Of a DNA stretch of 36,423 bases, positions 6,912-14,756 are shown piece by piece. Location: positions 1 to 36,423 of the forward strand of contig CANRIX010000023.1 in the NCBI GenBank assembly GCA_947630765.1, read 5' to 3'. Below the pieces are notes generated by a model. It was given only the letters and a program-made list of their open reading frames with translations, searched no databases and was not told where the DNA came from. A program made the position numbers and the translations under genes. The stretch is from an uncultured Clostridia bacterium. GTDB taxonomy: Bacteria > Bacillota > Clostridia > Oscillospirales > CAG-382. The stretch's first letter is position 1. The number at the start of each line of letters is the position of its first letter.

Positions 6912-7583
6912 ATGGCGCACCTATTGGCGGTCGACGACGAACGGGACATCGTGGAACTGATTTCCCGGTTCGCGGAGCACGAGGGGCACACCATCGACAC
7001 GGCGGGCAACGGCAAGGAAGCCGTCCGCCTATGCGAGGAAAACGACTACGACCTGATCATCCTCGACGTCATGATGCCGGAGATGGACGGGTTCACCGCC
7101 TGCAAGGAGATCCGCAAACGGAAGCAAACGCCCGTTATCATGCTGTCAGCCCTCGGCGCCGAGTACGACAAGCTGATGGGCTTCGAGCTGGGCGTCGACG
7201 ACTATGTGGTCAAGCCGTTTTCCCCCCGGGAACTGATGGCACGGGTCAAGGCGATCCTCGCAAGGCGGACCGACGGGAAATCGACGCGGGAAATCGCAAT
7301 ACAGGGGCTTCGCATCGACACGCTTTCCCACGAGGTTTTCGTGGACGGCGGGAAAACCGAACTGACCGCGAAGGAGTACGAACTGCTGCTTTTCCTCGTG
7401 CGAAACAAGGGCATCGCCCTGACGCGGGAGAAGATCCTGAACGCCGTATGGGGCTACGACTACTACGGCGACGACCGCACGGTGGATTGGCAGATCAAGC
7501 TTCTTCGCGGCAAGCTGGGGCCCTATCGGAAGTGCATCGTGACGCTGCGGGGAACGGGGTATCGGTTCGATGAAAAAGCGTAG
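6912..7583 (+). CDS. OmpR/PhoB-family response regulator
   Basis: A 223-residue two-domain regulator. The receiver domain (1-~115) has the acidic pocket Asp8/Asp9, phospho-acceptor Asp52 in LDVMMPEMDG, Ser79 as the switch residue and Lys101 in KPFSPREL. The C-terminal winged helix (about 128-220) shows ELTAKEYELLLFLVRN and the final TLRGTGYRF typical of OmpR-type DNA-binding domains. GGAGGG six bases before the ATG fixes the start. The histidine kinase gene overlaps its last 14 bases, so the two are made together. The target promoters are unknown; the small exported protein gene just upstream is a candidate. Confidence 0.96.
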   Translation: MAHLLAVDDERDIVELISRFAEHEGHTIDTAGNGKEAVRLCEENDYDLIILDVMMPEMDGFTACKEIRKRKQTPVIMLSALGAEYDKLMGFELGVDDYVVKPFSPRELMARVKAILARRTDGKSTREIAIQGLRIDTLSHEVFVDGGKTELTAKEYELLLFLVRNKGIALTREKILNAVWGYDYYGDDRTVDWQIKLLRGKLGPYRKCIVTLRGTGYRFDEKA

Positions 7584-9006
7584 ATCCTTCGGCGGCAAGC
7601 TGTGGCTGTGGTTCCTGCTGTTTTCCGCCGTCATCTTTCTGGTGCTGTGGCTGCTGCAGACGGTTTTTTTACAGAGTTTCTATAACGATATGGCGATCCG
7701 AAACGTCGAAAGGGCGGTGGACAAAATGACCGCCCACGCCGCCGATGCGGACTTTTACGCGGTGATCGACGAAGTCGCCGTATCCAATTCGCTGCTCGTA
7801 TTCGTGACGGACGAAAACGGAAACGTCCTGTACAGTGCCGACGAGTACCGGCGTCTTTACAACGGTACAGAGCAAGCGGATGACGGGGCGGACAACCCCT
7901 ACCACGCAAGCGACGTGCTGAATTGGGAAAAAGGCGCCCTGCGGAACCTGCCGTACAGCTATCCGACGCTGGTGCGCAAGCTGGACGAGGCCGGAACCGA
8001 TCGGGTCGGCTTTGTCACGGCGGACGAGACAGCCTATGTGACCGGCGTCCGATTGGAAAACGGAAAGACGCTGTCGGTCAGCCTTCCCCTCGGCACGGTG
8101 GGCGGGACAGTCGGAATTTTGCGGATGCAGCTTGTGTGGGTGTCGGTTCTTTCTCTGGTTCTGGGTTTTGTCCTCGCGTGGATCATCTCTAAGCGCTTTG
8201 CAAAGCCGGTGGCGCAAATTGCCGCTTCCGCCAAGGAGATCGCCGGGGGCAACTTTCACCCGGAACTTCCGAAGGGCTTTTGCGCCGAACTTGACGCGTT
8301 ATCCGATACGCTGGGAGAAACGGCGAAGCGCTTGGAAAAGGCGCAGAACGCCCAGCGGGAATTCCTCGCCAACGTTTCCCACGACCTGCGCACGCCCCTT
8401 ACCATGATCAAGGGCTATGCGGAGACGGTCAAAGAGATTTCGTGGAGCGACGGGGAAGCGCGGGAAAAAGATCTGGAGATCATCATGCGGGAAGCGGATC
8501 GGCTGACGGCACTGGTCAACGAAATTCTGGAATTTTCCGCGATGCAGGCGGACCGTTCGGCGAAGGCATACGAAAGAATCGACCTCGGCCGTGCGGTTCG
8601 GGACGTGGTCGAACAATTTGCGCCCTTCTGCGAGCAAAACGGCTATACGATCGAAACCGAGATCGCGGACGGCGTTTCGACGAGGGCGGACGAGGCGCAG
8701 ATCAAGCGGGTGCTCTATAATTTCATCGACAACGCGATCAATCACACGGACGAAAGCAAAAAAATCAAGGTGTCGCTGACCGCGACGGGCGGCAGGACGC
8801 GGTTCGCGGTGACGGACTACGGCAAAGGGATCGCGGAGGAGGACGTCCCCTACATTTGGGACCGCTACTATACCGCCCGGAATCGGAAGAACAAGGCGGT
8901 CGTTTCCGGGCTGGGTCTGTCCATCGCAAAGGAGATTTTGACGGCGCATCGCGCGAATTTCGGCGTCGATACCCGCCCTGCCTGCACGTTTTGGTTTGAA
9001 CTGTAA
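7570..9006 (+). CDS. Membrane sensor histidine kinase
   Basis: A 478-residue kinase, partner of the overlapping response regulator. TM1 spans about 11-33, an extracytoplasmic sensor region follows (about 38-185), TM2 spans about 186-206, then a HAMP linker (207-260). The phospho-accepting His271 lies in FLANVSHDLRTPLTMIKGY. The ATPase domain has the N-box NFIDNAIN (384-391), G1 DYGKG (416-420) and G2 GLGL (447-450). All catalytic elements are intact, so it should autophosphorylate and pass phosphate to Asp52 of the regulator. The sensor domain has no recognised ligand motif. A strong terminator follows. Confidence 0.95.
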   Translation: MKKRRSFGGKLWLWFLLFSAVIFLVLWLLQTVFLQSFYNDMAIRNVERAVDKMTAHAADADFYAVIDEVAVSNSLLVFVTDENGNVLYSADEYRRLYNGTEQADDGADNPYHASDVLNWEKGALRNLPYSYPTLVRKLDEAGTDRVGFVTADETAYVTGVRLENGKTLSVSLPLGTVGGTVGILRMQLVWVSVLSLVLGFVLAWIISKRFAKPVAQIAASAKEIAGGNFHPELPKGFCAELDALSDTLGETAKRLEKAQNAQREFLANVSHDLRTPLTMIKGYAETVKEISWSDGEAREKDLEIIMREADRLTALVNEILEFSAMQADRSAKAYERIDLGRAVRDVVEQFAPFCEQNGYTIETEIADGVSTRADEAQIKRVLYNFIDNAINHTDESKKIKVSLTATGGRTRFAVTDYGKGIAEEDVPYIWDRYYTARNRKNKAVVSGLGLSIAKEILTAHRANFGVDTRPACTFWFEL

Positions 9007-9013
9007 TTGCGTC

Positions 9014-9045
9014 GCGGCAAGCCTTTTTGGCTTGCCGCTTTTTTT
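9014..9045 (+). terminator. Rho-independent terminator after the histidine kinase gene
   Basis: GCGGCAAGCC (9014-9023) pairs perfectly with GGCTTGCCGC (9029-9038) across TTTTT, followed by seven T residues. It shares the GGCAAG/CTTGCC stem with the terminators at 527-561 and 1491-1520. Confidence 0.93.
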
Positions 9046-9133
9046 GCCCGTCCCTCACAGAAAAAGCGGCGGACGTCATTCCGACGCCACGCCGCGTTCC
9101 TGTATTGCGGGTCGTTTATCGAGCAGGCACGAA

Positions 9134-9227
9134 ACCGGGTCACCCGACCGGGTTGTTTGCCTTGCAAGTCTGAACCGTGCCGCACGACCGGGTCACCTGC
9201 TAAGCACACCCGAACCGGGTCGCCCGA
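9134..9227. repeat. Three dispersed copies of a 13-bp motif between convergent genes
   Basis: The 9046-9298 gap between the kinase terminator and rplQ has no gene. It holds three copies of ACCGGGTCRCCYG (9134-9146, 9187-9199, 9214-9226), spaced 53 and 27 bases apart; the first is followed by another ACCGGGT. Each can form a small CGGGT/ACCCG stem. A usual terminator for the ribosomal operon is not visible, so these GC-rich stems may serve as its 3' boundary. Confidence 0.6.
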
Positions 9228-9298
9228 CAACGTACACACGGACACCCCACACGGACAACGCCCATGCAGCGACACCGCCCATTCAGCGACTTCCGTGC

Positions 9299-9919
9299 TT
9301 ACTCCTTCGGTTCCTCAGCCGATTCCTCGGCAGCCGTTTCCTCGACCGTTTCCGCCGGAGCTTCGGCAACCGGCTCTTCCGCCGGAGCCTCCGCAACAGG
9401 GGTCTCCTCGGCCGGTTCCTCGACCGCCTTCGCGGTCTCCTTCACGGCTTCCTTCGGTTCTTCCTTCGGCGTTTCCGCCTTCGCGGACTTCTTCGACGCC
9501 TTTTCGGCCTTCTTGGCGGCCTTGGCGTCCGCCTTTTCTTCCTTCTTTTCCTTCTTCGGGGAATAGTAGCTTTCGGCATCGACCAGTTCGATGATCGCCA
9601 TCTCCGCACCGTCCCCACGGCGCGGACCTAACTTCAGCACACGCGTGTAACCGCCGTTGCGCCCTTCGTAGAGCGGCGCGACGAACGTGAACAGCTTGTA
9701 AACCGCTTCCTCCTTCTTGAGGAACGCGAGCGCCTGACGGCGGGAAGCCAACGTATTCTGCTTGCCGAGCGTGACCATCTTATCGGTCAGGGCGCTGACT
9801 TCCTTCGCACGGGTATACGTCGTTTCGATGCGACCCGTCTCCAGCAGAAACGTGACCATGCCTTTGAGCATCGCCATCCTGTGGGACGTGGGTCTGCCTA
9901 ACTTTCTTGTTCCGGGCAT
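9299..9919 (-). CDS. rplQ: Ribosomal protein L17 with long charged C-terminal tail
   Basis: Large-subunit protein near the exit tunnel. Residues 1-~120 are a complete L17 ([20 protein letters not shown] through [13 protein letters not shown]). Usual bacterial L17 ends there; this one carries ~85 more residues, first Lys/Ala-rich (about 122-150), then Glu/Pro/Ala-rich with repeated PAEE and VAEAPA units. The tail is probably disordered and its role is unknown. The gene lies 27 bases after rpoA and is the last of the cluster. The tail-coding DNA keeps the same frame with no stop, so it is real coding sequence. Confidence 0.95.
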   Translation of the reverse strand: MPGTRKLGRPTSHRMAMLKGMVTFLLETGRIETTYTRAKEVSALTDKMVTLGKQNTLASRRQALAFLKKEEAVYKLFTFVAPLYEGRNGGYTRVLKLGPRRGDGAEMAIIELVDAESYYSPKKEKKEEKADAKAAKKAEKASKKSAKAETPKEEPKEAVKETAKAVEEPAEETPVAEAPAEEPVAEAPAETVEETAAEESAEEPKE

Positions 9920-9946
9920 TTCCTCTGCCTCCTTACTTACACAAAT

Positions 9947-10897
9947 TTAATCTTCGGGCTTTCTGAAGGCGAGCCCGAGCGACTGCAGCTTCAGAACGAC
10001 CTCCTCCAGGGACTTCTTTCCGAGGTTGCGGACCTTGATCATCTCGTCCTCGGTCTTGCTGATGAGATCCTCCACGGTGTCGATGTTCGCACGCTTCAAG
10101 CAATTGAAGCTGCGGACGGACAGGTCGAGCTCCTCGATGGTCATTTCCAGCACTTTGCCTTTTTTGGTCTCCTCGCGTTCGACGAGGATCTCCGTGTCCT
10201 TCGTGCCGTCGGACAGGTCGACGAACAGGTTGAGGTGTTCGTTGAGGATCTTCGCGGCGAGGGAAACGGCTTCCTTCGCGTCGATCGTGCCGTTCGTCGT
10301 GACTTCCAGCTGCAAGCGGTCGTAGTCGGTGACGTTGCCGACACGGGTATTGGAGACCGTGTAGTTCGCGGCGCAGACCGGCGTATAATTGGAATCCGTG
10401 TAGATGACGCCGATGATCGCGTTCTCCGCCAATTCCTTGTTGCGCTCGGAAGAGACGTAGCCGCGACCGTGCTCGAACGTGATCTGCATGAAGAACGACG
10501 CCCCCGGCTCGACCGTCGCGATGTGGTGGTCGGGGTTGAGGATCTCGATGTCGGAATCCACCTGGATGTCGCCCGCCTTGAGGTCGCCGCCGTGGGATTC
10601 CAGGAAAACCGTCTTCGGTTCGCTGCAGTACAGCTTCGCGATGATCCCTTTGACGTTGAGCACGATCTCCGGCACGTCCTCGCGGACGCCCGAAATGGCG
10701 CTCAACTCGTGCAGCACGCCGTCGATCTTGACGCTCGACGCCGCAACGCCGGGCAACGAGCTGATCAGCACACGCCGCATGGCGTTGCCCAGCGTCATGC
10801 CGTAACCGCGTTCCAGCGGCTCGACGACGAACACGCCGTGCCTGCCGTCCTCGCTTACATCAGCCGTAACGATATTCGGTCTTTCAATCTCGATCAT
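9947..10897 (-). CDS. rpoA: RNA polymerase alpha subunit
   Basis: A 316-residue core RNA polymerase subunit that nucleates assembly and contacts activators. The N-terminal dimerisation domain holds [13 protein letters not shown] and the [18 protein letters not shown] region; the C-terminal domain (from about residue 240) has [17 protein letters not shown] and the helix that binds UP elements, ending in [10 protein letters not shown]. Length and both domains are normal. A GAAAGGAG site precedes the start. It lies between rpsD and rplQ, the standard alpha-operon position. Confidence 0.98.
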   Translation of the reverse strand: MIEIERPNIVTADVSEDGRHGVFVVEPLERGYGMTLGNAMRRVLISSLPGVAASSVKIDGVLHELSAISGVREDVPEIVLNVKGIIAKLYCSEPKTVFLESHGGDLKAGDIQVDSDIEILNPDHHIATVEPGASFFMQITFEHGRGYVSSERNKELAENAIIGVIYTDSNYTPVCAANYTVSNTRVGNVTDYDRLQLEVTTNGTIDAKEAVSLAAKILNEHLNLFVDLSDGTKDTEILVEREETKKGKVLEMTIEELDLSVRSFNCLKRANIDTVEDLISKTEDEMIKVRNLGKKSLEEVVLKLQSLGLAFRKPED

Positions 10898-10957
10898 GAA
10901 TGAACTTCTCCTTTCTCGTGATACATCCGAAGCGACCCTTCAAGGCCGCCGCACACC

Positions 10958-11596
10958 TTACTTGGAGTACAACTCGACGATCAGATGCTCCTCGAACGGG
11001 AAATCAATATCCGCACGGGTCGGCAGAGCGTTCACCGTCGCGCTGACCGGTTCGGTCGCGACCGTCAACCAGGCAGGGACCGGCCTGCCGCCAATATTCT
11101 CGATAAGCGATTTAATCTTTTCGGACCCCTTGTTGGATTTGCTGTCCTTGAGCGCGATGACGTCGCCCTGACGGACCAGCTGCGAGGGGATGTTGACCTT
11201 CTTCCCGTTGACGGTGAAATGACCGTGCAGGACGAGCTGACGAGCTTCCTTGCGGCTGTTCGCCATGCCCATGCGGTAAACCACGTTGTCCAACCGACGC
11301 TCGATCATGGTCAGCAGGTTTTCGCCCGTCTGACCCGGCTGGCGGTCGGCCTTTTCAAAGTAGTTCTCAAATTGCTTCTCCAGAATACCGTAGTAACGCT
11401 TCGCCTTCTGCTTCTCGCGAAGCTGCAGGGTGTACTCCTTCGGACGACGGCGGGAAATGTTCGCGCCATGCTGTCCGGGCGCCTGCCCCCTGCGGGAATA
11501 CGGACATTTGTCGCTCGTGCACTTGTCGCCCTTCAGGTAGAGCTTCACGCCCTCCCGACGGCAAAGTCTGCACGACGGTCCAGTGTATCTTGCCAT
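10958..11596 (-). CDS. rpsD: Ribosomal protein S4, zinc-binding form
   Basis: Primary 16S rRNA-binding protein of the small subunit, 212 residues. The N-terminus carries Cys9, Cys12, Cys26 and Cys31 in a CxxC-CxxxxC pattern, the zinc-binding (C+) version; the S4 RNA-binding domain is in the middle ([21 protein letters not shown] segment). In other bacteria S4 represses the alpha operon; here a structured gap before rpsM may be relevant. The downstream gap to rpoA is 60 bases. Confidence 0.98.
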   Translation of the reverse strand: MARYTGPSCRLCRREGVKLYLKGDKCTSDKCPYSRRGQAPGQHGANISRRRPKEYTLQLREKQKAKRYYGILEKQFENYFEKADRQPGQTGENLLTMIERRLDNVVYRMGMANSRKEARQLVLHGHFTVNGKKVNIPSQLVRQGDVIALKDSKSNKGSEKIKSLIENIGGRPVPAWLTVATEPVSATVNALPTRADIDFPFEEHLIVELYSK

Positions 11597-11615
11597 GTGT
11601 TAACCTCCTTTTCGT

Positions 11616-12014
11616 TCAGACACGACGTCTCTTGGGCGGTCTGCACCCGTTGTGCGGGATCGGCGTCACGTCCTTGATCATCGTGATTTCCAGCCCGGCG
11701 ACCTGCAAAGCGCGGATCGCGGACTCTCTGCCCTGCCCCGGGCCTTTGACGAACACCTGCACGGTCCGAAGCCCGTGCTCCATCGCGGCCTTCGCCGCCG
11801 TTTCCGCCGCCATCTGCGCGGCGAACGGCGTGGACTTCCGCGAACCGCGGTAGCCGAGCTCGCCTGCCGACGCCCACGAGATCGCGTTGCCCTGCGTATC
11901 CGTGATCGTCACGATGGTGTTGTTGAAGCTGGACTGGATATGTGCCGCACCGCGTTCGATGTGCTTCTTTTCGCGGCGCTTCTTGGTGGCCGTTTTCTTG
12001 GTGACCTTTGCCAT
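11616..12014 (-). CDS. rpsK: Ribosomal protein S11
   Basis: Small-subunit platform protein, 132 residues. The ATG at 12014 gives [19 protein letters not shown], the expected basic N-terminus, and follows an AAGGAGG; an upstream extension in the same frame reads into rpsM and is not used. The conserved C-terminal [11 protein letters not shown] is intact, as are [11 protein letters not shown] and SSAG-like [20 protein letters not shown]. It lies 20 bases after rpsM. Confidence 0.97.
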   Translation of the reverse strand: MAKVTKKTATKKRREKKHIERGAAHIQSSFNNTIVTITDTQGNAISWASAGELGYRGSRKSTPFAAQMAAETAAKAAMEHGLRTVQVFVKGPGQGRESAIRALQVAGLEITMIKDVTPIPHNGCRPPKRRRV

Positions 12015-12033
12015 TGGTTGGCTGCCCTCCTTT

Positions 12034-12402
12034 TTACTTCTTCTTGTTGGCGATGGTCTTGACAGGACCTTTTCTGGTTCTCGCGTTGGTCTTGGTGCGC
12101 TGTCCGCGGACCGGCAGGCCCTTGCGGTGCCGCTGACCGCGATAGCAGTCGATCTCAACCATGCGCTTGATGTTCAGACCCACCTCACGGCGGAGGTCGC
12201 CTTCGACGACGTAGTTGTTTTCGATGCAGTCACGGAGTTTTGCGATGTCGGATTCGCTCAGATCCTTCACGCGGGTGTCGGGATTGATGCCGGTCTGCTT
12301 GAGGATCTCGTTGGAACGGCTCCGGCCGATCCCGTAGATGTAGCAAAGCCCGATCTCGACCCGTTTCGCGTTGGGAATATCAACACCTGAAATACGTGCC
12401 AT
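12034..12402 (-). CDS. rpsM: Ribosomal protein S13
   Basis: Small-subunit head protein that contacts the P-site tRNA and bridges to the large subunit; 122 residues. [26 protein letters not shown] and the C-terminal [21 protein letters not shown] are family signatures, and the basic tail is complete. It is separated from rpmJ by 243 bases of structured non-coding DNA, far more than usual in this cluster, so it may be controlled separately from the genes before it. Confidence 0.98.
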   Translation of the reverse strand: MARISGVDIPNAKRVEIGLCYIYGIGRSRSNEILKQTGINPDTRVKDLSESDIAKLRDCIENNYVVEGDLRREVGLNIKRMVEIDCYRGQRHRKGLPVRGQRTKTNARTRKGPVKTIANKKK

Positions 12403-12645
12403 TCTCTACCTTGTTCCTTTCTCTGTATGGTCGTGTTTTTTTGCGTACGGATTTGCCCCGTTTTTTTCCGTCAGGGTTAAAACCGGGGTCAGGTTGACGC
12501 AAACAAATACCCAAATATCACTAACTACTTGGAATCTGCGCCAACGCGGTGGAGTTCGGTCGGTTTCGGCACCTGCCGAAATGCGGGTCGGTGACCCGCA
12601 AGACCGAATCTCCCGTCTGAATTGTCGGAACGACAATTCAGACAG
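12403..12645 (-). other. Structured intergenic region between rpmJ and rpsM
   Basis: No gene fits here. On the minus strand (the transcribed one) it begins right after the rpmJ stop with a perfect 13-bp hairpin (12615-12643, arms GTCTGAATTGTCG and CGACAATTCAGAC). Next is a three-way junction: closing stem 12555-12561/12602-12608 (TTCGGTC/GACCGAA), hairpin 12564-12581 (TTTCGGCA/TGCCGAAA) and hairpin 12582-12600 (TGCGGGTC/GACCCGCA). Nearer rpsM, 12440-12446 can pair with 12497-12503 around an inner CCCCG/CGGGG stem. There is no T-run for a terminator. A cis-acting RNA controlling rpsM and the alpha-operon genes is the favoured reading, unproven. Confidence 0.65.
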
Positions 12646-12759
12646 TTAGCCTTGTTTTTGCTTGTGCTTGGGGTTTTCGCAGATCACCATGACCTTGCCT
12701 TTTCTCTTGATGATCTTGCACTTATCGCAGATTTTCTTCACCGAGGGTTTGACCTTCAT
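12646..12759 (-). CDS. rpmJ: Ribosomal protein L36
   Basis: A 37-residue large-subunit protein, [20 protein letters not shown] at its start and ending HKQKQG. It has the zinc-type pattern Cys-x2-Cys followed by Cys and His ([14 protein letters not shown]), so it is the zinc-binding version. Its place between infA and rpsM is the normal Firmicutes order. An AAAGGA-type site precedes the ATG. The stop codon is followed within three bases by a perfect hairpin. Confidence 0.97.
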   Translation of the reverse strand: MKVKPSVKKICDKCKIIKRKGKVMVICENPKHKQKQG

Positions 12760-12799
12760 GTGGGACACCTATCCTTTCTAAAAACCGATCCTGTTTGCT

Positions 12800-13024
12800 T
12801 TATTTCGCGCGGAACGTGATCCTACCCTGCGTCAGGTCGTAAACCGAAACCTCGACCTTCACGCGGTCGCCCGGAAGGATTCGGATATAGTTCATCCGCA
12901 TCTTGCCGGAGATGTGCGCCGTCACCATATGCCCGTTCGTCAGCTTCACACGGAACACCGTGTTCGGCAGGACCTCGACCACCGTGCCTTCACACTCGAT
13001 CACATCGTCCTTTTCCTTAGCCAG
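12800..13024 (-). CDS. infA: Translation initiation factor IF-1, probable CTG start
   Basis: A 74-residue OB-fold factor that binds the ribosomal A site during initiation. It matches the family throughout ([20 protein letters not shown] and [19 protein letters not shown]). No ATG, GTG or TTG lies where the protein should begin. AGGAGG is followed seven bases later by CTG (13022-13024), then GCTAAGGAAAAG, giving the expected [10 protein letters not shown]. The only other usual start in frame is a TTG at 13042, which lies upstream of that ribosome binding site and would add six residues. ATT at 13030 is adjacent to the SD and badly spaced. CTG is therefore preferred, with moderate certainty on the start and high certainty on identity. 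Confidence 0.93.
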   Translation of the reverse strand: MAKEKDDVIECEGTVVEVLPNTVFRVKLTNGHMVTAHISGKMRMNYIRILPGDRVKVEVSVYDLTQGRITFRAK

Positions 13025-13045
13025 AACAATTCCTCCTTCCAAACC

Positions 13046-13336
13046 TCACGCCAACGGCTCCCCGCCGTCCGGCGCGTGCCCCGCCGCCTGCCGGATCCAC
13101 TGCCGCACGAACCGATTCGTCACGACCTCCCCGTCAAACCGGAGCAAATTCCCGTCCGCTCCGCACAGCGGCCGAACATGCTTGCGTTTCTTCTTTTTCG
13201 GGCGTTCCACCGGGCGGATCCGGCCGTCCGCGAGGTACAGGTACTCCCCGTCCTCCCGCAGGACCACGCAGATCACCCCACGGTCCCGTCCCGCTGTCGG
13301 GACGACCGCCCGTCCTATCCAACCGTCATCACGCAT
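13046..13336 (-). CDS. KOW-domain RNA-binding protein
   Basis: A 96-residue protein from the small family encoded between map and infA in many Firmicutes, annotated there as KOW-domain (L14e-like). The KOW core is visible at about 7-45: GRAVVPTAGRDRGVICVVL and the LYLADGRIRPVERPKKKK basic stretch. The C-terminal ~35 residues are less typical. It is probably ribosome- or RNA-associated; its function is not established. An AAAAGGA site precedes the ATG. The stop lies close to the infA ribosome binding site, suggesting coupled translation. Confidence 0.85.
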   Translation of the reverse strand: MRDDGWIGRAVVPTAGRDRGVICVVLREDGEYLYLADGRIRPVERPKKKKRKHVRPLCGADGNLLRFDGEVVTNRFVRQWIRQAAGHAPDGGEPLA

Positions 13337-13348
13337 ACAAAATCCTTT

Positions 13349-14101
13349 TCAGTTCGGGTCCGTCAGGATCCAAACGCCGTTTTTTGTCAGTGCGACCGTG
13401 TTTTCATAGTGGGAGGAAAGCCTCCCGTCCTTCGTCACGACCGTCCAGCGGTTCGCGAGCGTCCGCACCTCGTGCGTGCCCGCGTTGATCATCGGCTCGA
13501 TCGCGATGGTCATGCCGGCGCTCAGCCGAACGCCGTGCCCCGCGCTTCCGTAGTTCGGGACCTCCGGGTACTCGTGGAGCTTCTGCCCCACGCCGTGCCC
13601 GACGTAGTCCCGCACCACGCCGCAGCCGTGCGCTTCCGCGTAGGACTGCACCGCGTGCCCGATGTCGCCGAGCCGTGCGCCGGGCGCTTCCGCGGCGTTG
13701 ACCGCCTGGAAGAAGCACTCCCGCGTGACCTCGATCAGGTCCTTCGCCTCGTCGCTGATCTCCCCGACCGGGAAGGACGCGGCGCAGTCGCCGTGGTACC
13801 CGCGATAGAACGCGCCGACGTCGATCTTGACGATGTCCCCCGCTTGCAGCACGCGATCGGACGGGATCCCGTGGATCACTTCCTCGTTGACGCTGATGCA
13901 GGCGGACGCGGGAAACCCGTACAGGTGCAGGAAGGACGGGCTCGCCCCGTGCGAGCGGATCACCTTGCGGATCTCCGCGTCGATCTGGGCGGTGGTGACG
14001 CCCTCCTTGCAGAGCGCACCGCCCGCCTCCCGCGCGAGCGCGGCGATCCGGCCCGCGTCCCGCATCCTGCGCAGTTCCTCGTCGGTTCGTAACGTAATCA
14101 T
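13349..14101 (-). CDS. map: Methionine aminopeptidase, type I
   Basis: Removes the initiator methionine from new proteins. 250 residues. All five metal ligands are present: Asp94, Asp105, His169, Glu202 and Glu233, with His77 in the substrate pocket ([11 protein letters not shown]). The start ATG at 14101 overlaps the adk stop (ATGA), giving translational coupling; a longer frame upstream reads antisense-free into adk and is not used. No N-terminal zinc-finger or SH3-binding extension is present. Position after secY-adk is the normal order. Confidence 0.98.
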   Translation of the reverse strand: MITLRTDEELRRMRDAGRIAALAREAGGALCKEGVTTAQIDAEIRKVIRSHGASPSFLHLYGFPASACISVNEEVIHGIPSDRVLQAGDIVKIDVGAFYRGYHGDCAASFPVGEISDEAKDLIEVTRECFFQAVNAAEAPGARLGDIGHAVQSYAEAHGCGVVRDYVGHGVGQKLHEYPEVPNYGSAGHGVRLSAGMTIAIEPMINAGTHEVRTLANRWTVVTKDGRLSSHYENTVALTKNGVWILTDPN

Positions 14102-14739
14102 TGCCCGATGCCGAGCGCTTCGCGCACCAGCCGAGAGGTCTCCTCGACCTTGTCCTGCCCCTGCACGGTGCGCAGGAGCCCTTTTTGCTCGTAGTAAGCC
14201 TTGAGCGGCTCGGTTTCGCGGTGGTAGACCGCCAGCCGGTTCCGCACCACGTCCGCGTTGTCGTCCGGGCGCTGCGCAAGCGCTTCGCCGCAGACGTCGC
14301 ATCTGTCCGCCTGCTTCTTCGGCGGGTTATACAGCACGTGGTACGTCGCGCCGCAGGACGGGCAGACCCGCCGACCGCTCATGCGCTCGACGATGGTCTC
14401 GTCCGAAACCTCCAGCGAAAGCACGCAGTCCACCGAGATACCGAGCGTTTCCAGCGCTTCCGCCTGCGGAATGGTCCGGGGGAAGCCGTCGAGGATAAAC
14501 CCGTTTTTGCAGTCGTCCTGCGCCAAACGGTCCCGCAGGATGCCGACGACCAGTTCGTCCGGGACCAAAGCCCCGCTCGCCATGACCGTTTCGGCCTTCT
14601 TGCCGAGTTCCGTGCCTTCCTTGATCGCCGCACGCAGCATCGCGCCGGTCGAAACCGTCGGGATCCGGAGTGCTGCGCTGATCAGTTCGCCCTGGGTGCC
14701 CTTTCCGGCGCCCGGGGGACCGAACAGGATCAATTTCAT
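14098..14739 (-). CDS. adk: Adenylate kinase with zinc LID
   Basis: Interconverts ATP+AMP and two ADP. 213 residues from the ATG at 14739 ([17 protein letters not shown]-loop at 7-15); a GTG just before it at 14742 could add one residue. FILDGFPRT binds AMP and R-rich LID residues are conserved. The LID carries four cysteines (126, 129, 147, 150) in CPSCG and CDVCG, the zinc-binding form common in Gram-positive bacteria. It lies 14-17 bases after secY and overlaps map by four bases. Confidence 0.98.
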   Translation of the reverse strand: MKLILFGPPGAGKGTQGELISAALRIPTVSTGAMLRAAIKEGTELGKKAETVMASGALVPDELVVGILRDRLAQDDCKNGFILDGFPRTIPQAEALETLGISVDCVLSLEVSDETIVERMSGRRVCPSCGATYHVLYNPPKKQADRCDVCGEALAQRPDDNADVVRNRLAVYHRETEPLKAYYEQKGLLRTVQGQDKVEETSRLVREALGIGQ

Positions 14740-14756
14740 CACAAATCAACCTTTCT

